A DNA stretch of 64,000 bases from Streptomyces olivochromogenes (GCF_001514115.1 NZ_KQ948478.1:1-64000), one strand, 5' to 3'; shown: positions 1-8,826, numbered from the stretch's first letter. Notes: generated by a model not told the origin, from the sequence alone. Numbers and translations: made by a program.

Positions 1-435
1 ACCTTCCTCGCGGAGCAGGATACGCAGGCCCTCGTGGCTGATGTCGTCGACCACCCCCTCGGCGACCAGGAAGTCCGCCAGTTTGGCCAGCCTCCAGGTC
101 GAGAAGGGCAGGCCGTGCTCGGCCGGCTTGGACTTGGCGATCTTCTTGATCTCGCGACGCTCAGGCAGCGTGAAGGTCCTCGGCCGTCCGCCCTTGCACT
201 TCAGGTAGATCGACTCGAAGCCGTCGGCGCTGAAATTATGGATGACGCCCCGGACCCGGTCGGCGCTGGTGAACGTCACCTCGACGATCTTCGCCACGGG
301 CATGCCCTGCGCGGACAGCGGCACCATCTGGGCCCGCCGCCACGTCACCACCGGCCCGGTGCCCCTGCCGACGATCCGCCGCAACCGCCGGCCCTCATCG
401 TCATCGATCCCACGAACGCGTACTCGCTCCGCCAC
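1..435 (-). CDS. IS630-family transposase, N-terminal part (cut by window edge)
   Basis: The minus frame is open without a stop from a GTG at 435 to the window edge (145 residues). It reads as the helix-turn-helix half of an IS630-type transposase: an MPVAKIVEVTF helix region, a GGRPRTFTLPERREI linker, and a second winged-helix part ending in ISHEGLRILLREEG. The DDE catalytic domain would lie outside the window, so intactness cannot be judged. An in-frame GTG at 456 is an alternative start. A second, broken IS630 transposase lies at about 5.7-6.7 kb. Confidence 0.75.
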   Translation of the reverse strand, partial: MAERVRVRGIDDDEGRRLRRIVGRGTGPVVTWRRAQMVPLSAQGMPVAKIVEVTFTSADRVRGVIHNFSADGFESIYLKCKGGRPRTFTLPERREIKKIAKSKPAEHGLPFSTWRLAKLADFLVAEGVVDDISHEGLRILLREEG

Positions 436-504
436 CCCGCATGGCTTGGCGGCCACGCGCCACCCAGGACAGAACCGGCGGCGCGTCAGTCACTCCGTGT
501 AGAC

Positions 505-909
505 CTACCGCCGACGGTCTGTCAGTGCTCGGATGAGTTCGGCATGGTACTGATCGGCGTCGAAATGAAACGTTGGGGGCCGCACCTTGTCAACGGGCAC
601 CTGCCACTCGGACCACTCCACGATCCCGCCATGACGCTGCACGAAGACGGACAGGTAGCCACAGCACCCGCCGGTGCACTCAGGCTCGCCCAGCACTACA
701 CGTCGCCCCTCGCCGGTCGCCCAGAGGGGACCGTGGCCGTCGGCGGGCAGCGCCTCCTCCGCAAACGGCCCGCGACCTCCCTCGCCGACCACTTCTGACA
801 CCACTTCCTCGCCATCAACCCAGAACTGCAACTGGGCAGCCCATCGGGGCCCCGGGGGCAACGCACTGACCTCAAGCCGGTTGAACACCCGAACGTGGGT
901 ACTGGCCAC
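505..909 (-). CDS. Hypothetical protein with C-x3-CC motif, short paralogue
   Basis: This 134-residue protein has no family I can name. The GTG at 909 is preferred because AAAGGA lies 6 nt upstream; longer in-frame starts reach into non-coding-looking sequence. The centre carries ECTGGCCG (Cys78, Cys82, Cys83), then a beta-like stretch FVQRHGGIVEWSEW and an acidic/aromatic tail FHFDADQYHAEL. The same pattern (ACTEGCCG, IQRNGDYVLWDEW, FRFEAQEYQREV) occurs in the protein at 21093-21839, so the two are paralogues. This copy lacks the roughly 100-residue C-terminal extension of the other. The paired cysteines could bind metal or form a disulfide, but that is inference. Confidence 0.7.
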   Translation of the reverse strand: MASTHVRVFNRLEVSALPPGPRWAAQLQFWVDGEEVVSEVVGEGGRGPFAEEALPADGHGPLWATGEGRRVVLGEPECTGGCCGYLSVFVQRHGGIVEWSEWQVPVDKVRPPTFHFDADQYHAELIRALTDRRR

Positions 910-1155
910 CACAAGTCCTTTCCCACGACCGGGTGCGGGCGTCCGGCCAACCAGCAGTCGACGTCCCAAGAAGCAATCGTTGCCTGATGCGGCACTAGTG
1001 CCGCATAGCGGCTTCACCTCCCGGCTCCGCCCGCAGGACAGCCGTACAAAGCACCAGCGTCTGTCAGCCGGCCTGCAAGAGTGCTCAGACGACCGTCTTG
1101 AGCATGTGACTGAAGCCACCCTCGACGGCGAGCCGCTTCCCGCTCGGGAACGCAA

Positions 1156-1914
1156 TCAACGCCAGGGCGTGCTGTGGAGCCGCCCCCACGGACCGTGGCT
1201 CGGCACCACGGTGCGTGCTGGCGGCGCAGCGCTCGAGGGGGCAGCGGGGCTGGTCACCGTGCCCGGGGCCTGCGTGAGTCCGGTGGCCCACAGCTGGTCG
1301 ACACGCGAGCGCTCGGTGGCGTTCGGGTAGCGGTTGGTGCAGGACGGGCCGGCGCTGCCGCCCGACATCAGCTCACTGCACGGCCCGCCGTAGTCGTCCG
1401 GCAGGCCCAGCACGTGCCCGGTCTCGTGGGTGACGACGCGGACCGGGTCGTACTGCTGGCTCTGGGTGTAGTCGATGAAGACGTAGCCGCTTCCGTGGCC
1501 GTTGGTGGAGGCGTAGGACCCGCGCGGGTCGTTGCCCTCCTGGTAGGAGAAGTCGGCACCGCTAGACGCCTCCTGGAGCTTGACGTTGGACTCGGAGCTG
1601 TTCCATATCGAGGCCGCGCTCGATATCTGCGAACGGAAGCTCGGTGCCTGGGAGGCGTTGTAGTAGACAGTCACCGTCTGCGCGTTCGGCTGGGCGGCGC
1701 GCTTCTCGGCGACGGACTTGAGCACGGCCTGGAAGAACGCCTTGTTGTTCGCGGCCTCCTCGACCGACCCGCCGTACCGTGCCATGGAGGTACCGGCGGC
1801 AGCGGACGGGGTGGCGGCCGTCTGGGCGCTCGCCGGCACCGCCGCGCCCAGCACGCTGGAGGCCAGACCCAGGCCGAGGGCGAAGACTCTCGTGGACATT
1901 CGGGACGACTTCAT
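1156..1914 (-). CDS. snpA: Snapalysin-type secreted neutral metalloprotease (family M7)
   Basis: The 252-residue protein is a zinc endopeptidase of the snapalysin family, acting outside the cell. The ATG at 1914 follows GGAG by a normal spacing and begins a signal peptide (KSSR basic start, hydrophobic FALGLGLASSVLGAA, cleavage near ASA-Q at residues 28-31). HETGHVLGLPD at 163-173 is the HExxHxxGxxD zinc site. CTNRYPNATERSRVDQLW near 192-209 matches the usual family end, but about 40 Pro/Ala/Ser-rich residues follow, more than expected. In many Streptomyces a divergent LysR gene controls snpA; none is visible here. Confidence 0.9.
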   Translation of the reverse strand: MKSSRMSTRVFALGLGLASSVLGAAVPASAQTAATPSAAAGTSMARYGGSVEEAANNKAFFQAVLKSVAEKRAAQPNAQTVTVYYNASQAPSFRSQISSAASIWNSSESNVKLQEASSGADFSYQEGNDPRGSYASTNGHGSGYVFIDYTQSQQYDPVRVVTHETGHVLGLPDDYGGPCSELMSGGSAGPSCTNRYPNATERSRVDQLWATGLTQAPGTVTSPAAPSSAAPPARTVVPSHGPWGRLHSTPWR

Positions 1915-1930
1915 TTGGGGGGCTCCTACT

Positions 1931-1949
1931 CGCTCGGTGACGCCGAGCG
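1931..1949 (-). promoter_or_regulatory. Hairpin in the snapalysin leader
   Basis: Perfect 7-bp arms CGCTCGG/CCGAGCG flank a 5-nt loop, 17 nt upstream of the snapalysin start and next to its ribosome binding site. It could modulate translation or mark an operator. No function is demonstrated by the sequence alone. Confidence 0.3.
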
Positions 1950-2118
1950 CACGGTGCGCGGTCGACTCAGCGTGAACACCGGTTCCGAACTGCGGCGACG
2001 TCCTGTGGGTCGCCATTCTTAGAACGGCTCGACGGGTCGCACAATGGGTCCCGCCACTACGTCGCCTCGTAGGTCCCGGGACCTCGCCAGGGCAGTCCAC
2101 GGGGTCTCCGGTCCGCAC

Positions 2119-2433
2119 ATGGCGGCAGGAGAGGAATCTGTCGCGGCGTCAGAAGCCTTACATCACGGGGCAATGGGCGTGCGGGCCGACCGGGCGGAAT
2201 CCCGGAACACGCGGCGGAATCCGCATCCGGGCCAAGACGGACAAATACTCAAATGTCTGCCATGCCGCGTCTACTAAGTGCGCCGGTTGGTTGGCGGGGC
2301 GCTGTGACCGACGTCATAAAACATGACCTTCCGCTTCTTTCGCGCCCCGCCGACCCCGGGGCCGCCCCCCAGGGAGTCACCCTCGGCGCTGGGCGGCATC
2401 CCTCACCGCTGAGCCGCCGCCGCTCAGTCCCGA
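2119..2433. other. Gap without a convincing gene
   Basis: Between the snapalysin leader and the VOC remnant no frame shows recognisable protein. A lower-GC patch near 2310-2340 (ATAAAACATGACC) may belong to a promoter, but no start with a ribosome binding site follows it. Confidence 0.3.
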
Positions 2434-2767
2434 TCAGGACTGAAGCCGGGCCCGCCGTGCAGCCCGGCGAGCGGCGAGCGGCGAGCGGCGAGGGGAGAGA
2501 TCGGTTGGTTCCTCGCCCGCCTCCAGCAGCGTGTCCGCCGCACCCGGTGGCTTCAGGACTACGCGGGCCCGGCTGCCGTCAGCCACGCGAACGAGGTGCG
2601 TGCCCGGTCGTAGAGTGCCGGCTGCACTCCGGCCCCTCCGCCGGCACCAGCACCACCCGGTGGCCTTCCATGTCCTTGCGCGGGACGTATCCCAGGGCCT
2701 CCATCCAGAACGCGGCCGCACGCGGCACATCCGAGACACCCAGCACAACGGAACCGACTCTCACCAT
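2434..2767 (-). pseudogene. Glyoxalase/VOC-fold protein, frameshifted remnant
   Basis: From the ATG at 2767 one frame reads as the start of a VOC metalloenzyme (MVRVGSVVLGVSDVPRAAA, then WMEALGYVPRKDMEG and VVLVPAEG). It then loses sense. A second minus frame continues with GVQPALYDRA-like sequence and a third gives VVLKPPGAADTLL. At least two frameshifts and a lost C-terminal beta-alpha-beta unit make a functional product unlikely. The substrate cannot be inferred. Confidence 0.5.
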
Positions 2768-2956
2768 GCGCCGATTCTGAAGGTCCAAGATCCACGTCTA
2801 CGCGGCGATCCGCCGTGACACCCGGGCAAGGGTGCCGCACCGGGCCTTGATGCGTGAGTACGAAGCTGGATTCTGAACGGTGAAGGCCGTGTTGGAGTCT
2901 GTCTACCGCTCGCCGGCGCCAGGGCAGCGCGGGCACACATTGCCACCGCGAGGTGA

Positions 2957-4246
2957 TCAGTCCTTGCCCTGCCCGGCAGCGGCTGCTGCGCCGTGCCGTG
3001 TCGGGTCAGGTGTCGAGAGATCGAGTTCGTCGGCAGCGCGGGCCCCGCGGGTACGAGAAGCTGCCAGCACGAGTGCCTGGATGACTGCTCCGGACAGTCC
3101 AATCCACAGGGCGAAGCGATAGCTGATCTGGTCGGCAAGTACTCCGCCAAGTGGTGCCCCCACCGCTACCATTCCCCAGTTCATCGAGCGGATCGTCGCG
3201 TTCATCCGTCCGCGCAGCCGGTCGGGTGTCACCGCCTGGCGGTAGCTCATCTCCACCGGACTTCCGACGCCGATGGCCAGGGACACGATGAAGCAGGCGA
3301 GCGACACGCAGGCAAGCGCCCACGGACCGCGCTCGGCCAGGACCAGAGGCAGCCAGCCGATGGCTGCGAGCAGGCGGAAGACAATCAGAGTGGCCCCGAC
3401 GTCCAGTCTTCTGGCCACGCGCCCGGAGAGCGCACCGCCGAGTAACGCGCCGACACTCGCACAGGCATAGGTGACCCCCAGACCGAATTCCCCGATCTTG
3501 AGGCCGTGCAGGGCGAAGACCACGAAGACCGTGCTCACCATGCTGTTGAAGAGGAGCATCGCGTGCGAGGTCAGGGCGATGGACGCCAGCGTGCGATGCC
3601 GGTAGACCCATGCCACCCCCTCACGGAGCTCGCTGCCCAGGCTGCGCCGTGCACCTCGATCGGGGACGGGGTCGGGCGCCTTCACCGAAGCAAGGAGCAG
3701 GCCAGATATCAGATAGGTGAGGGCATCCACCAGCACGGCCAGCGGCGCTCCCATGATCTTGATCAGTACCCCGGCAATCAGAGGGCCGGTCGAGCCGGCC
3801 ACCGCGTCGGCCTGTTGCACACGGGCATACCCCGCGTTGAGCAGCTCCTTTGGTACCAGCTGTGGCACATACGACTGGTTCGCCGCCTCGAACAGCAAAG
3901 ACAGCACCCCGAACACGAAGACGAACACGCACAGCGCGGGAATGCTGAGCCGATCCAGCGCATACAGCACGGGTATCGCGCCGAGCAGAACTGCCCTTCC
4001 GAGATCAGTGGCGACCATCATCGGCTTGCGCCGCCAGCGGTCCACTACGACCCCGGCCATGAGTCCGAAGAGCAGATACGGAACCCAGCGGGCGGCATTG
4101 ACGATGCCCACCTCCGTGGCAGACGCGCTCAGCGCCACAGCGGTCAGGATCTGCAAGGCCAGCCCCGTGACCTGAGAACCGAAAGCGGACACAGCCGAGG
4201 CAGTCCAGAAACGTACGTACCCAGGAACTTCCACCAGGCGCGGCAT
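2957..4246 (-). CDS. MFS transporter (MFS_3/EntS-like exporter)
   Basis: This 429-residue protein has about twelve hydrophobic segments and the MFS signature loop GVVVDRWRRKPMM after the second helix, placing it with drug/siderophore-type H+ antiporters in the cytoplasmic membrane. An amphipathic central loop (KAPDPVPDRGARRSLGSEL, near 195-215) separates the two six-helix halves. The second half carries DRLRGRMNATIRSMNWG, typical of MFS_3 proteins. The hydrophilic tail is short. It stands alone: the neighbours are a VOC relic and a pseudogene, so no substrate is suggested by context. Confidence 0.88.
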   Translation of the reverse strand: MPRLVEVPGYVRFWTASAVSAFGSQVTGLALQILTAVALSASATEVGIVNAARWVPYLLFGLMAGVVVDRWRRKPMMVATDLGRAVLLGAIPVLYALDRLSIPALCVFVFVFGVLSLLFEAANQSYVPQLVPKELLNAGYARVQQADAVAGSTGPLIAGVLIKIMGAPLAVLVDALTYLISGLLLASVKAPDPVPDRGARRSLGSELREGVAWVYRHRTLASIALTSHAMLLFNSMVSTVFVVFALHGLKIGEFGLGVTYACASVGALLGGALSGRVARRLDVGATLIVFRLLAAIGWLPLVLAERGPWALACVSLACFIVSLAIGVGSPVEMSYRQAVTPDRLRGRMNATIRSMNWGMVAVGAPLGGVLADQISYRFALWIGLSGAVIQALVLAASRTRGARAADELDLSTPDPTRHGAAAAAGQGKD

Positions 4247-4519
4247 GACCGGACCGTACCAGTGAAGATCACCGACAGACGATGTCGGAACAGGTCACCC
4301 TCACTCAACGACGGCAGGATGCGCCAGTGTTGTCAGTTCTCATCGACATTTTTCGAGCGGCCTGACCGCCAAGTGCTGCCCCAAACCGTCGATAGACGTT
4401 GCCCGCTCTCGCCTGACGCAACCAGGCGAGGGGCGGAGTGCGGAAGATCCGTGCACTGCCTTCCGGGCAAGGGCCTCCGCTCGCGTCATGTACAGCAGCG
4501 TCTGTGCCCGCGCCCCGTC

Positions 4520-5254
4520 AGTCCCAACGGCGGCTTCCGGCCCGGGGGGTTCGACACCTCGGTGCTCACCCCGAACATCACCGCCGCGCTGAAGCGGGGC
4601 AGGCCGTTCTCGATCCTGGCCGGGATGCACTATGGGACGCTGGGCGGCTTCGCCCCTGTCGTCCTCCTCGCCGCCGACTCCGACCTGGTCCGCCAGGACG
4701 TCGCCGCCCGGCACTGGCCCGCCCTGCGGACCGTGCTCGGGAAGATCGGCGCGGCCGAGCAGGCGGTACGAGGCGCACCGTCGCGATGGAGCTGTCCAGC
4801 CGCTCCCTGATCGAGACCGCACGCCTGGCACGTGCCTACCCGCTGGCCACCGGCGCCTTGGCGGCCGCCGCCGACATCTGCACGTACCGCAACGCCCGAC
4901 CCCCACAGGCCCGCGCGACACTCTCTCGGGTCGGCATGGAGGTCATGCAGTTTCTCGCCAAGCCGTTCGCCCGGCACCAGCTGCACACGGGGACCTGGAC
5001 GGACGCCGAACGCGACGTCCCCGCGGACGACTTGCTCTCCCTCGTCGCCCGGCTGCTCGCCCGCGCGCCCGAGCCGGTTGACGCGCACCGACATCCTCTC
5101 GGCCCTTCCCGCCGCCGCGCAGCACCCGCACCGTCGGCAGATGGTCGGAGTGGGCCGCCTCCTGCACCGCTTCCCCGCCTTCCACCTGCCCGCCCCCGGG
5201 AACTGGCAGGTCGGCAGGGCCAACATGCAGATCACCTCCCCGCCCTGGGCGTAA
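4520..5254 (+). pseudogene. Decayed gene of unknown family
   Basis: Protein-like sequence runs through three plus-strand frames in order: first around 4540-4775 (FDTSVLTPNITAALKRG, FSILAGMHYGTLGGFAP, ARHWPALRTVLGKIGAAEQ), then 4786-5080 (MELSSRSLIETARLA, VGMEVMQFLAKPFARHQLH), then 5085-5254 (TDILSALPAAAQHPHRRQ, WQVGRANMQITSPPWA). At least two frameshifts therefore split what was one protein of about 240 residues. I do not recognise the family. Downstream, 5255-5446 keeps a short protein-like run (LDTVEAVELVAVFGQFERG) that may be another relic. Confidence 0.5.
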
Positions 5255-5467
5255 TGGTGCCTACGGACACCACGTCGGTGGGCACGGTGACGTCTTGGAC
5301 ACCGTCGAGGCCGTCGAGCTGGTCGCCGTCTTCGGCCAGTTCGAGCGCGGCGACGGGCTCGTCGACGATGAACCGGCGTTCAGCAGGGTGCGGGAGAGCC
5401 CTTCGTCTCCGGGGTCAGAGAGACCCTCCGCGCCGACCTTCACCTAGAAACGGGCGACGCGCACGTG

Positions 5468-5733
5468 CCGGAACTCGGCCCACGCTCAACGGCCGGTAGC
5501 GGATCTCCAACATCACGCAGCCTCCGGTTGGCCGGTACGGGCCGTGTTCCATGCCCGGGGGCCGGGCGGCGAAGTCTCCGGTGCGGAAGGTCTGATCCAG
5601 GGTCAGGTCGTGCAGGTCGCCTTCGAGGAGATAGACCTCCTCGACCCACTCGTGCCGGATCACGCCGGAGAGCGAGGTGTCGAGGCCGGGCTCCCAGCGC
5701 ACCAGCCGGGTCAGCACCTCCGATGAGCCAGCT
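5468..5733 (-). pseudogene. Cupin-domain protein, 5'-truncated duplicate
   Basis: This block is a nearly identical copy of most of the cupin gene at 21933-22271, with only a handful of base differences by eye. It retains VLTRLVRWEPG, RHEWVEEVYLLEGDLHDLTL, PPGMEHGPYR and VMLEIRYRP. The first about 30 residues are replaced by sequence of the adjoining IS630 relic (junction near 5733). The stop codon TAG of the intact copy is TTG here, so the frame reads on to 5415. The duplication continues about 20 bp past the original stop, so it is DNA-level. Loss of the start and stop makes it a pseudogene. Confidence 0.8.
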
Positions 5734-6720
5734 GTGCTCGGCTGCGTACTGCCGTAATCGGCTGCGGCGATGAACATTCAGATGATCCCAGACGACCACG
5801 ATGGGGCCGCCGCGCTGGAGGTGAGCCCGGACGAGAAGGTCGCGGTAGACCCGCCAGGTGAAGTCCCGGTGATCGCCTCAGTGATCGCCTCGGTGATGGC
5901 CCTGGATGCGAGGGCGGTAGACCAGTCGGCTGCCTTCGCCGGCCTTGAAGCAGGTCAGCGCGGCCATCGTGATGCGGCCGCGGGAGAGGCGCCGTTGAAC
6001 CGGACCATGAGTGTGCCGGCTTTCGGTACCCAGGTGCGTGCGCGGTGTGACGTCATCGAGACGGCGGCTTCATCCTCGAGGACCAGAAGACCACAAGACC
6101 AGCCGTGCCCCGAGCGCCGCCGCGGTGGCTTTGCGCGCGGCCAGGTCTCCTTCGCCCAGCCGGCCACCGCCGCATCGTCTCGTTCGACCGCCCGCCGCGC
6201 AGGTTGCAGACACAACCAGCTGTGCCGCCGCAACAACTCCCACACACCGCGGACCGACAACAACACCCCAGTTCCTCCGCGGTCAGCAGCCGCACCCGCG
6301 TCAACGTCCATCGCTCATCCGCCCAGCCCTGACTGAGCCATCGCACCCTCCAGCAGGAGCGGCTCGACCACGGCAAAGTCACTGTCGTCGGCCTTCGGCC
6401 GCTTCGCAGGGCCCGAAGTGCGCAGTGCCTCTCGCCCTCCCTCCCACCAGGATCGGCTCCACCGTTCCACCGACCACACACTGACCCGAAGTCTTTGTGC
6501 CGAAAGGTCCCCGGGTGCGACGCCTCGTTTCCCGGGCCGGAAGCAGCTCTCAGGGGACCCGAGCCGGACCCCAATGCCGCGGTATGGCGGTCGACCACAC
6601 ACAACTGCTGTTGCTCGGCAAAGGCCACGGCCGACGCGGTAACCCCTGTGGAACATCAGCCGTACCTGGCAGTCCCGTTGTGCTCGCTCGGCGACCTCCT
6701 GTGCACAGTTCGGTGCGCGT
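5734..6720 (-). pseudogene. IS630-family transposase relic
   Basis: Transposase sequence is spread over several minus frames. In order it gives LRVSVWSVERW and EGGREALRTSGPAKRPK (helix-turn-helix part), ADERWTLTRVRLLT, VWELLRRHSW, AVERDDAAVAGWAKETWPRA, FEDEA-like VLEDEAAVSMTSHRARTW (first DDE aspartate region), then VVVWDHLNVHRRSRLRQYAA (second acidic site). Several frameshifts and a stop interrupt it, and the last catalytic segment is missing where it abuts the cupin fragment near 5733. Confidence 0.7.
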
Positions 6721-6911
6721 CGGTGGCGGACGTGAGTTCTTGCGCCCACCCGGGACGGCAACTGGGCGCAAGGAGACGATGATGGCTTCCGCGAGTCCCA
6801 GTGGAGGCTGAAAGTGTGAGGAAGTTGCAGGTCAGGCGTCACCTTTCGAAACGTTTTGATAGTCCGCCCCGCACCACGGCGCTTCAGATTTCCGCCTGTT
6901 ACCCGGGGAGC

Positions 6912-6944
6912 GGCAACCCCTCGTTCACGGGGGTGTCACCCGGA
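6912..6944 (+). promoter_or_regulatory. Possible PHO box (three 11-nt direct repeat units)
   Basis: Three 11-nt units run head to tail: GGCAACCCCTC, GTTCACGGGGG, TGTCACCCGGA. The last two fit the G(G/T)TCAYYYR(G/C)G direct-repeat unit known for the Streptomyces PhoP site; the first is weaker. They lie about 90 bp upstream of the phosphatase-like/phospholipase C pair, the kind of target expected for phosphate control. Regulation by PhoP is inference. Confidence 0.45.
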
Positions 6945-6962
6945 GACGGCTTGCTGGGGGCG

Positions 6963-6980
6963 AAGTTATCTAGACAACTT
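6963..6980. promoter_or_regulatory. 18-bp palindrome, operator-like (GntR-type)
   Basis: AAGTTATCTAGACAACTT is a palindrome with a single mismatched pair (A6/C13). The core resembles the GTN(x)TAGAC-type sites bound by HutC/DasR-like GntR regulators. It is 54 bp upstream of the start of the 7034-8797 gene. No GntR gene is in the window. Confidence 0.45.
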
Positions 6981-7033
6981 TGCTGACCCGGGTGTCGCCA
7001 AGGCCGCACTCGGGGCGGAGAGGATCCAACACC

Positions 7034-8797
7034 GTGTCATCCCTCTCACAGGCCGCAGCGTCCGAGAGCAGCATCACGACCGGCTCCACGACAGCCCCGC
7101 GGCGCGGCGACAAACTGTCCTTCACCTGGGCGACGGACGCGCCCGACCCCAAGAACTGGATCGGCGTCTACCCCGGCGACCGACTGCCCGGCAGCGGCAG
7201 CAACTCCCTGGTGTGGGCGTACACGCCCGGCACGTCCGGCCGGACGACCCTCGACACCTCGGGCCTGAGCGACGGCCCCTACACCGCGTATCTGCTGGCC
7301 AAGGACGGCTACGACATCCTCGCCCGGACAGAGTCGTTCAGCTTCGCGGGCCCGCCCGCCGGCGACTCGATCAAGCTGACCACACCCACCCCGCACGAGG
7401 GGGACAAGGTCGCCTTCCACTGGACGACGGACACACCCGACGCGAAGAACTGGGTCGGTGTGTACGACGGCGACCGGCTGCCCGGGCAAGGCTCCTCCCT
7501 CGCCTGGGAGTACACCCCCGGCGCCGCCGGCGACATCACCCTCGACACCTCCGGTCTGAGCGGCGGGCCGTACACCGCCTACCTGTTGGCCAAGGACGGC
7601 TACGGCATCCTGGCCCGCTCGGCCGCGTTCAGCTTCGCTGTCCGCCCCGTGATCCCCCGCCCGCATGCGGTGGTGGACGCCCTGACCACGGCCCCGCAGA
7701 CCGCCGGCACAGACATTTCGGTGAAGCTGGGCGGTCTGTGGGTCAGACCGGAGGGCAATGCCCCCGGCGGCGCGACCTTCAGACGGGTCGCGGGTGACCC
7801 GTGGCTGTCGGTGACCGAGGACGGCACGGTCAGCGGCAGAGCCCCGGCCTCCGCCCCGCGCAATCCCGGCCGGATCGTGGTCGCCGTGACCGACAGCGCC
7901 GTCGGCACCGACACCGTCGCTGTCCAGGTGCCCGTGCGCGCCGCCCGGGACCGGCTGCGGCTGAAGGTCGCCACGCTGAACCTCTGGGACGCCGGTACCC
8001 ACGTCGACGGGTTCCTGGAGAAGCAGCTGCGGCTGGTCCTCACCCAGGACCTGGACGTCGTCACGCTGCAGGAGTGCGGTGAAAACGGAGCCGGCAACCT
8101 CGCCGATGCGCTCGGCTGGCACGTGCACCAAGCGGGCGGCCTGGGCCTCGTGAGCCGCTACCCGCTCACCGACGTAGTCGCCCCGACCGCGGCACTGCCG
8201 GCCGCCGCTGCGACACTGCACCTGCCCGGCGACCGCACGGTGCGTCTGTGGACGGCCCGGTTGGACGAAGCCGACTACGGGCCGTACGCGCTGCTCGCGG
8301 GCCGCACCCCCGCGCAGGCCGAGGCAGCGGAGAAGGAGACCACCCGCTACCAGCAGGTGCAGGCACTGGTGGCCGCGCTGCGACCGGAACTCGCCGCGCG
8401 CACCCCCCTCGTGCTGGCGGCGGGACTCGCCTCACCGTCCCACCACGACTGGACGAGCCGGACGGCGTCCGCGCACGGCGGAGTGGGCCGGGTGCGCTGG
8501 CCCGTCACCGAGACGCTGGAGCGGGCCGGACTAGTCGACGCCTTCCGCGACGCCCACCCCGGCCCGCTGAAGACGCCCGGCATCACCTGGTCCCCCGTCA
8601 GGACGCAGCGCGAGGGCGGGGGCGCGGAACCGCAGGACCGGATCGACCAGATCCAGTTCGCCGGGCGGCTCAAGGTACTGGAGGCGCACAACCTCTTCAC
8701 CGGCTGGCCCCGACCGGTGCCGGACACCGCCGCCAACGGCTGGCCCTCCGACCACGCCGCCGCCGTCGTCACCTTCTCCCTGCCCGCCCGCGGCTGA
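7034..8797 (+). CDS. Endonuclease/exonuclease/phosphatase-like protein with two N-terminal repeats
   Basis: The 587-residue protein starts at a GTG 10 nt after GGAGAGG; an in-frame TAG at 6971 rules out long extension, so no signal peptide is present. Two about 95-residue repeats (roughly 10-105 and 109-205) share NWIGVYPGD/NWVGVYDGD, LDTSGL and GPYTAYLLAKDGY. A beta-rich spacer (215-308) precedes an EEP domain (310-587) with TLNLWDAG, VVTLQE and WPSDHAA. The usual GDxN catalytic motif reads AAGLAS here (Gly464 and Ala466 where Asp and Asn are expected), so hydrolysis may be lost. The next gene, 29 bp downstream, encodes an exported phospholipase C. Confidence 0.75.
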   Translation: MSSLSQAAASESSITTGSTTAPRRGDKLSFTWATDAPDPKNWIGVYPGDRLPGSGSNSLVWAYTPGTSGRTTLDTSGLSDGPYTAYLLAKDGYDILARTESFSFAGPPAGDSIKLTTPTPHEGDKVAFHWTTDTPDAKNWVGVYDGDRLPGQGSSLAWEYTPGAAGDITLDTSGLSGGPYTAYLLAKDGYGILARSAAFSFAVRPVIPRPHAVVDALTTAPQTAGTDISVKLGGLWVRPEGNAPGGATFRRVAGDPWLSVTEDGTVSGRAPASAPRNPGRIVVAVTDSAVGTDTVAVQVPVRAARDRLRLKVATLNLWDAGTHVDGFLEKQLRLVLTQDLDVVTLQECGENGAGNLADALGWHVHQAGGLGLVSRYPLTDVVAPTAALPAAAATLHLPGDRTVRLWTARLDEADYGPYALLAGRTPAQAEAAEKETTRYQQVQALVAALRPELAARTPLVLAAGLASPSHHDWTSRTASAHGGVGRVRWPVTETLERAGLVDAFRDAHPGPLKTPGITWSPVRTQREGGGAEPQDRIDQIQFAGRLKVLEAHNLFTGWPRPVPDTAANGWPSDHAAAVVTFSLPARG

Positions 8798-8826
8798 CCG
8801 CGAACGATCCGAAGGACCTTCCTCCC

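Noticed and set aside
7046..8221. 391-residue minus ORF opposite the EEP-like gene
   Set aside because: It is a shadow frame, Gly/Val-rich, with no motif.
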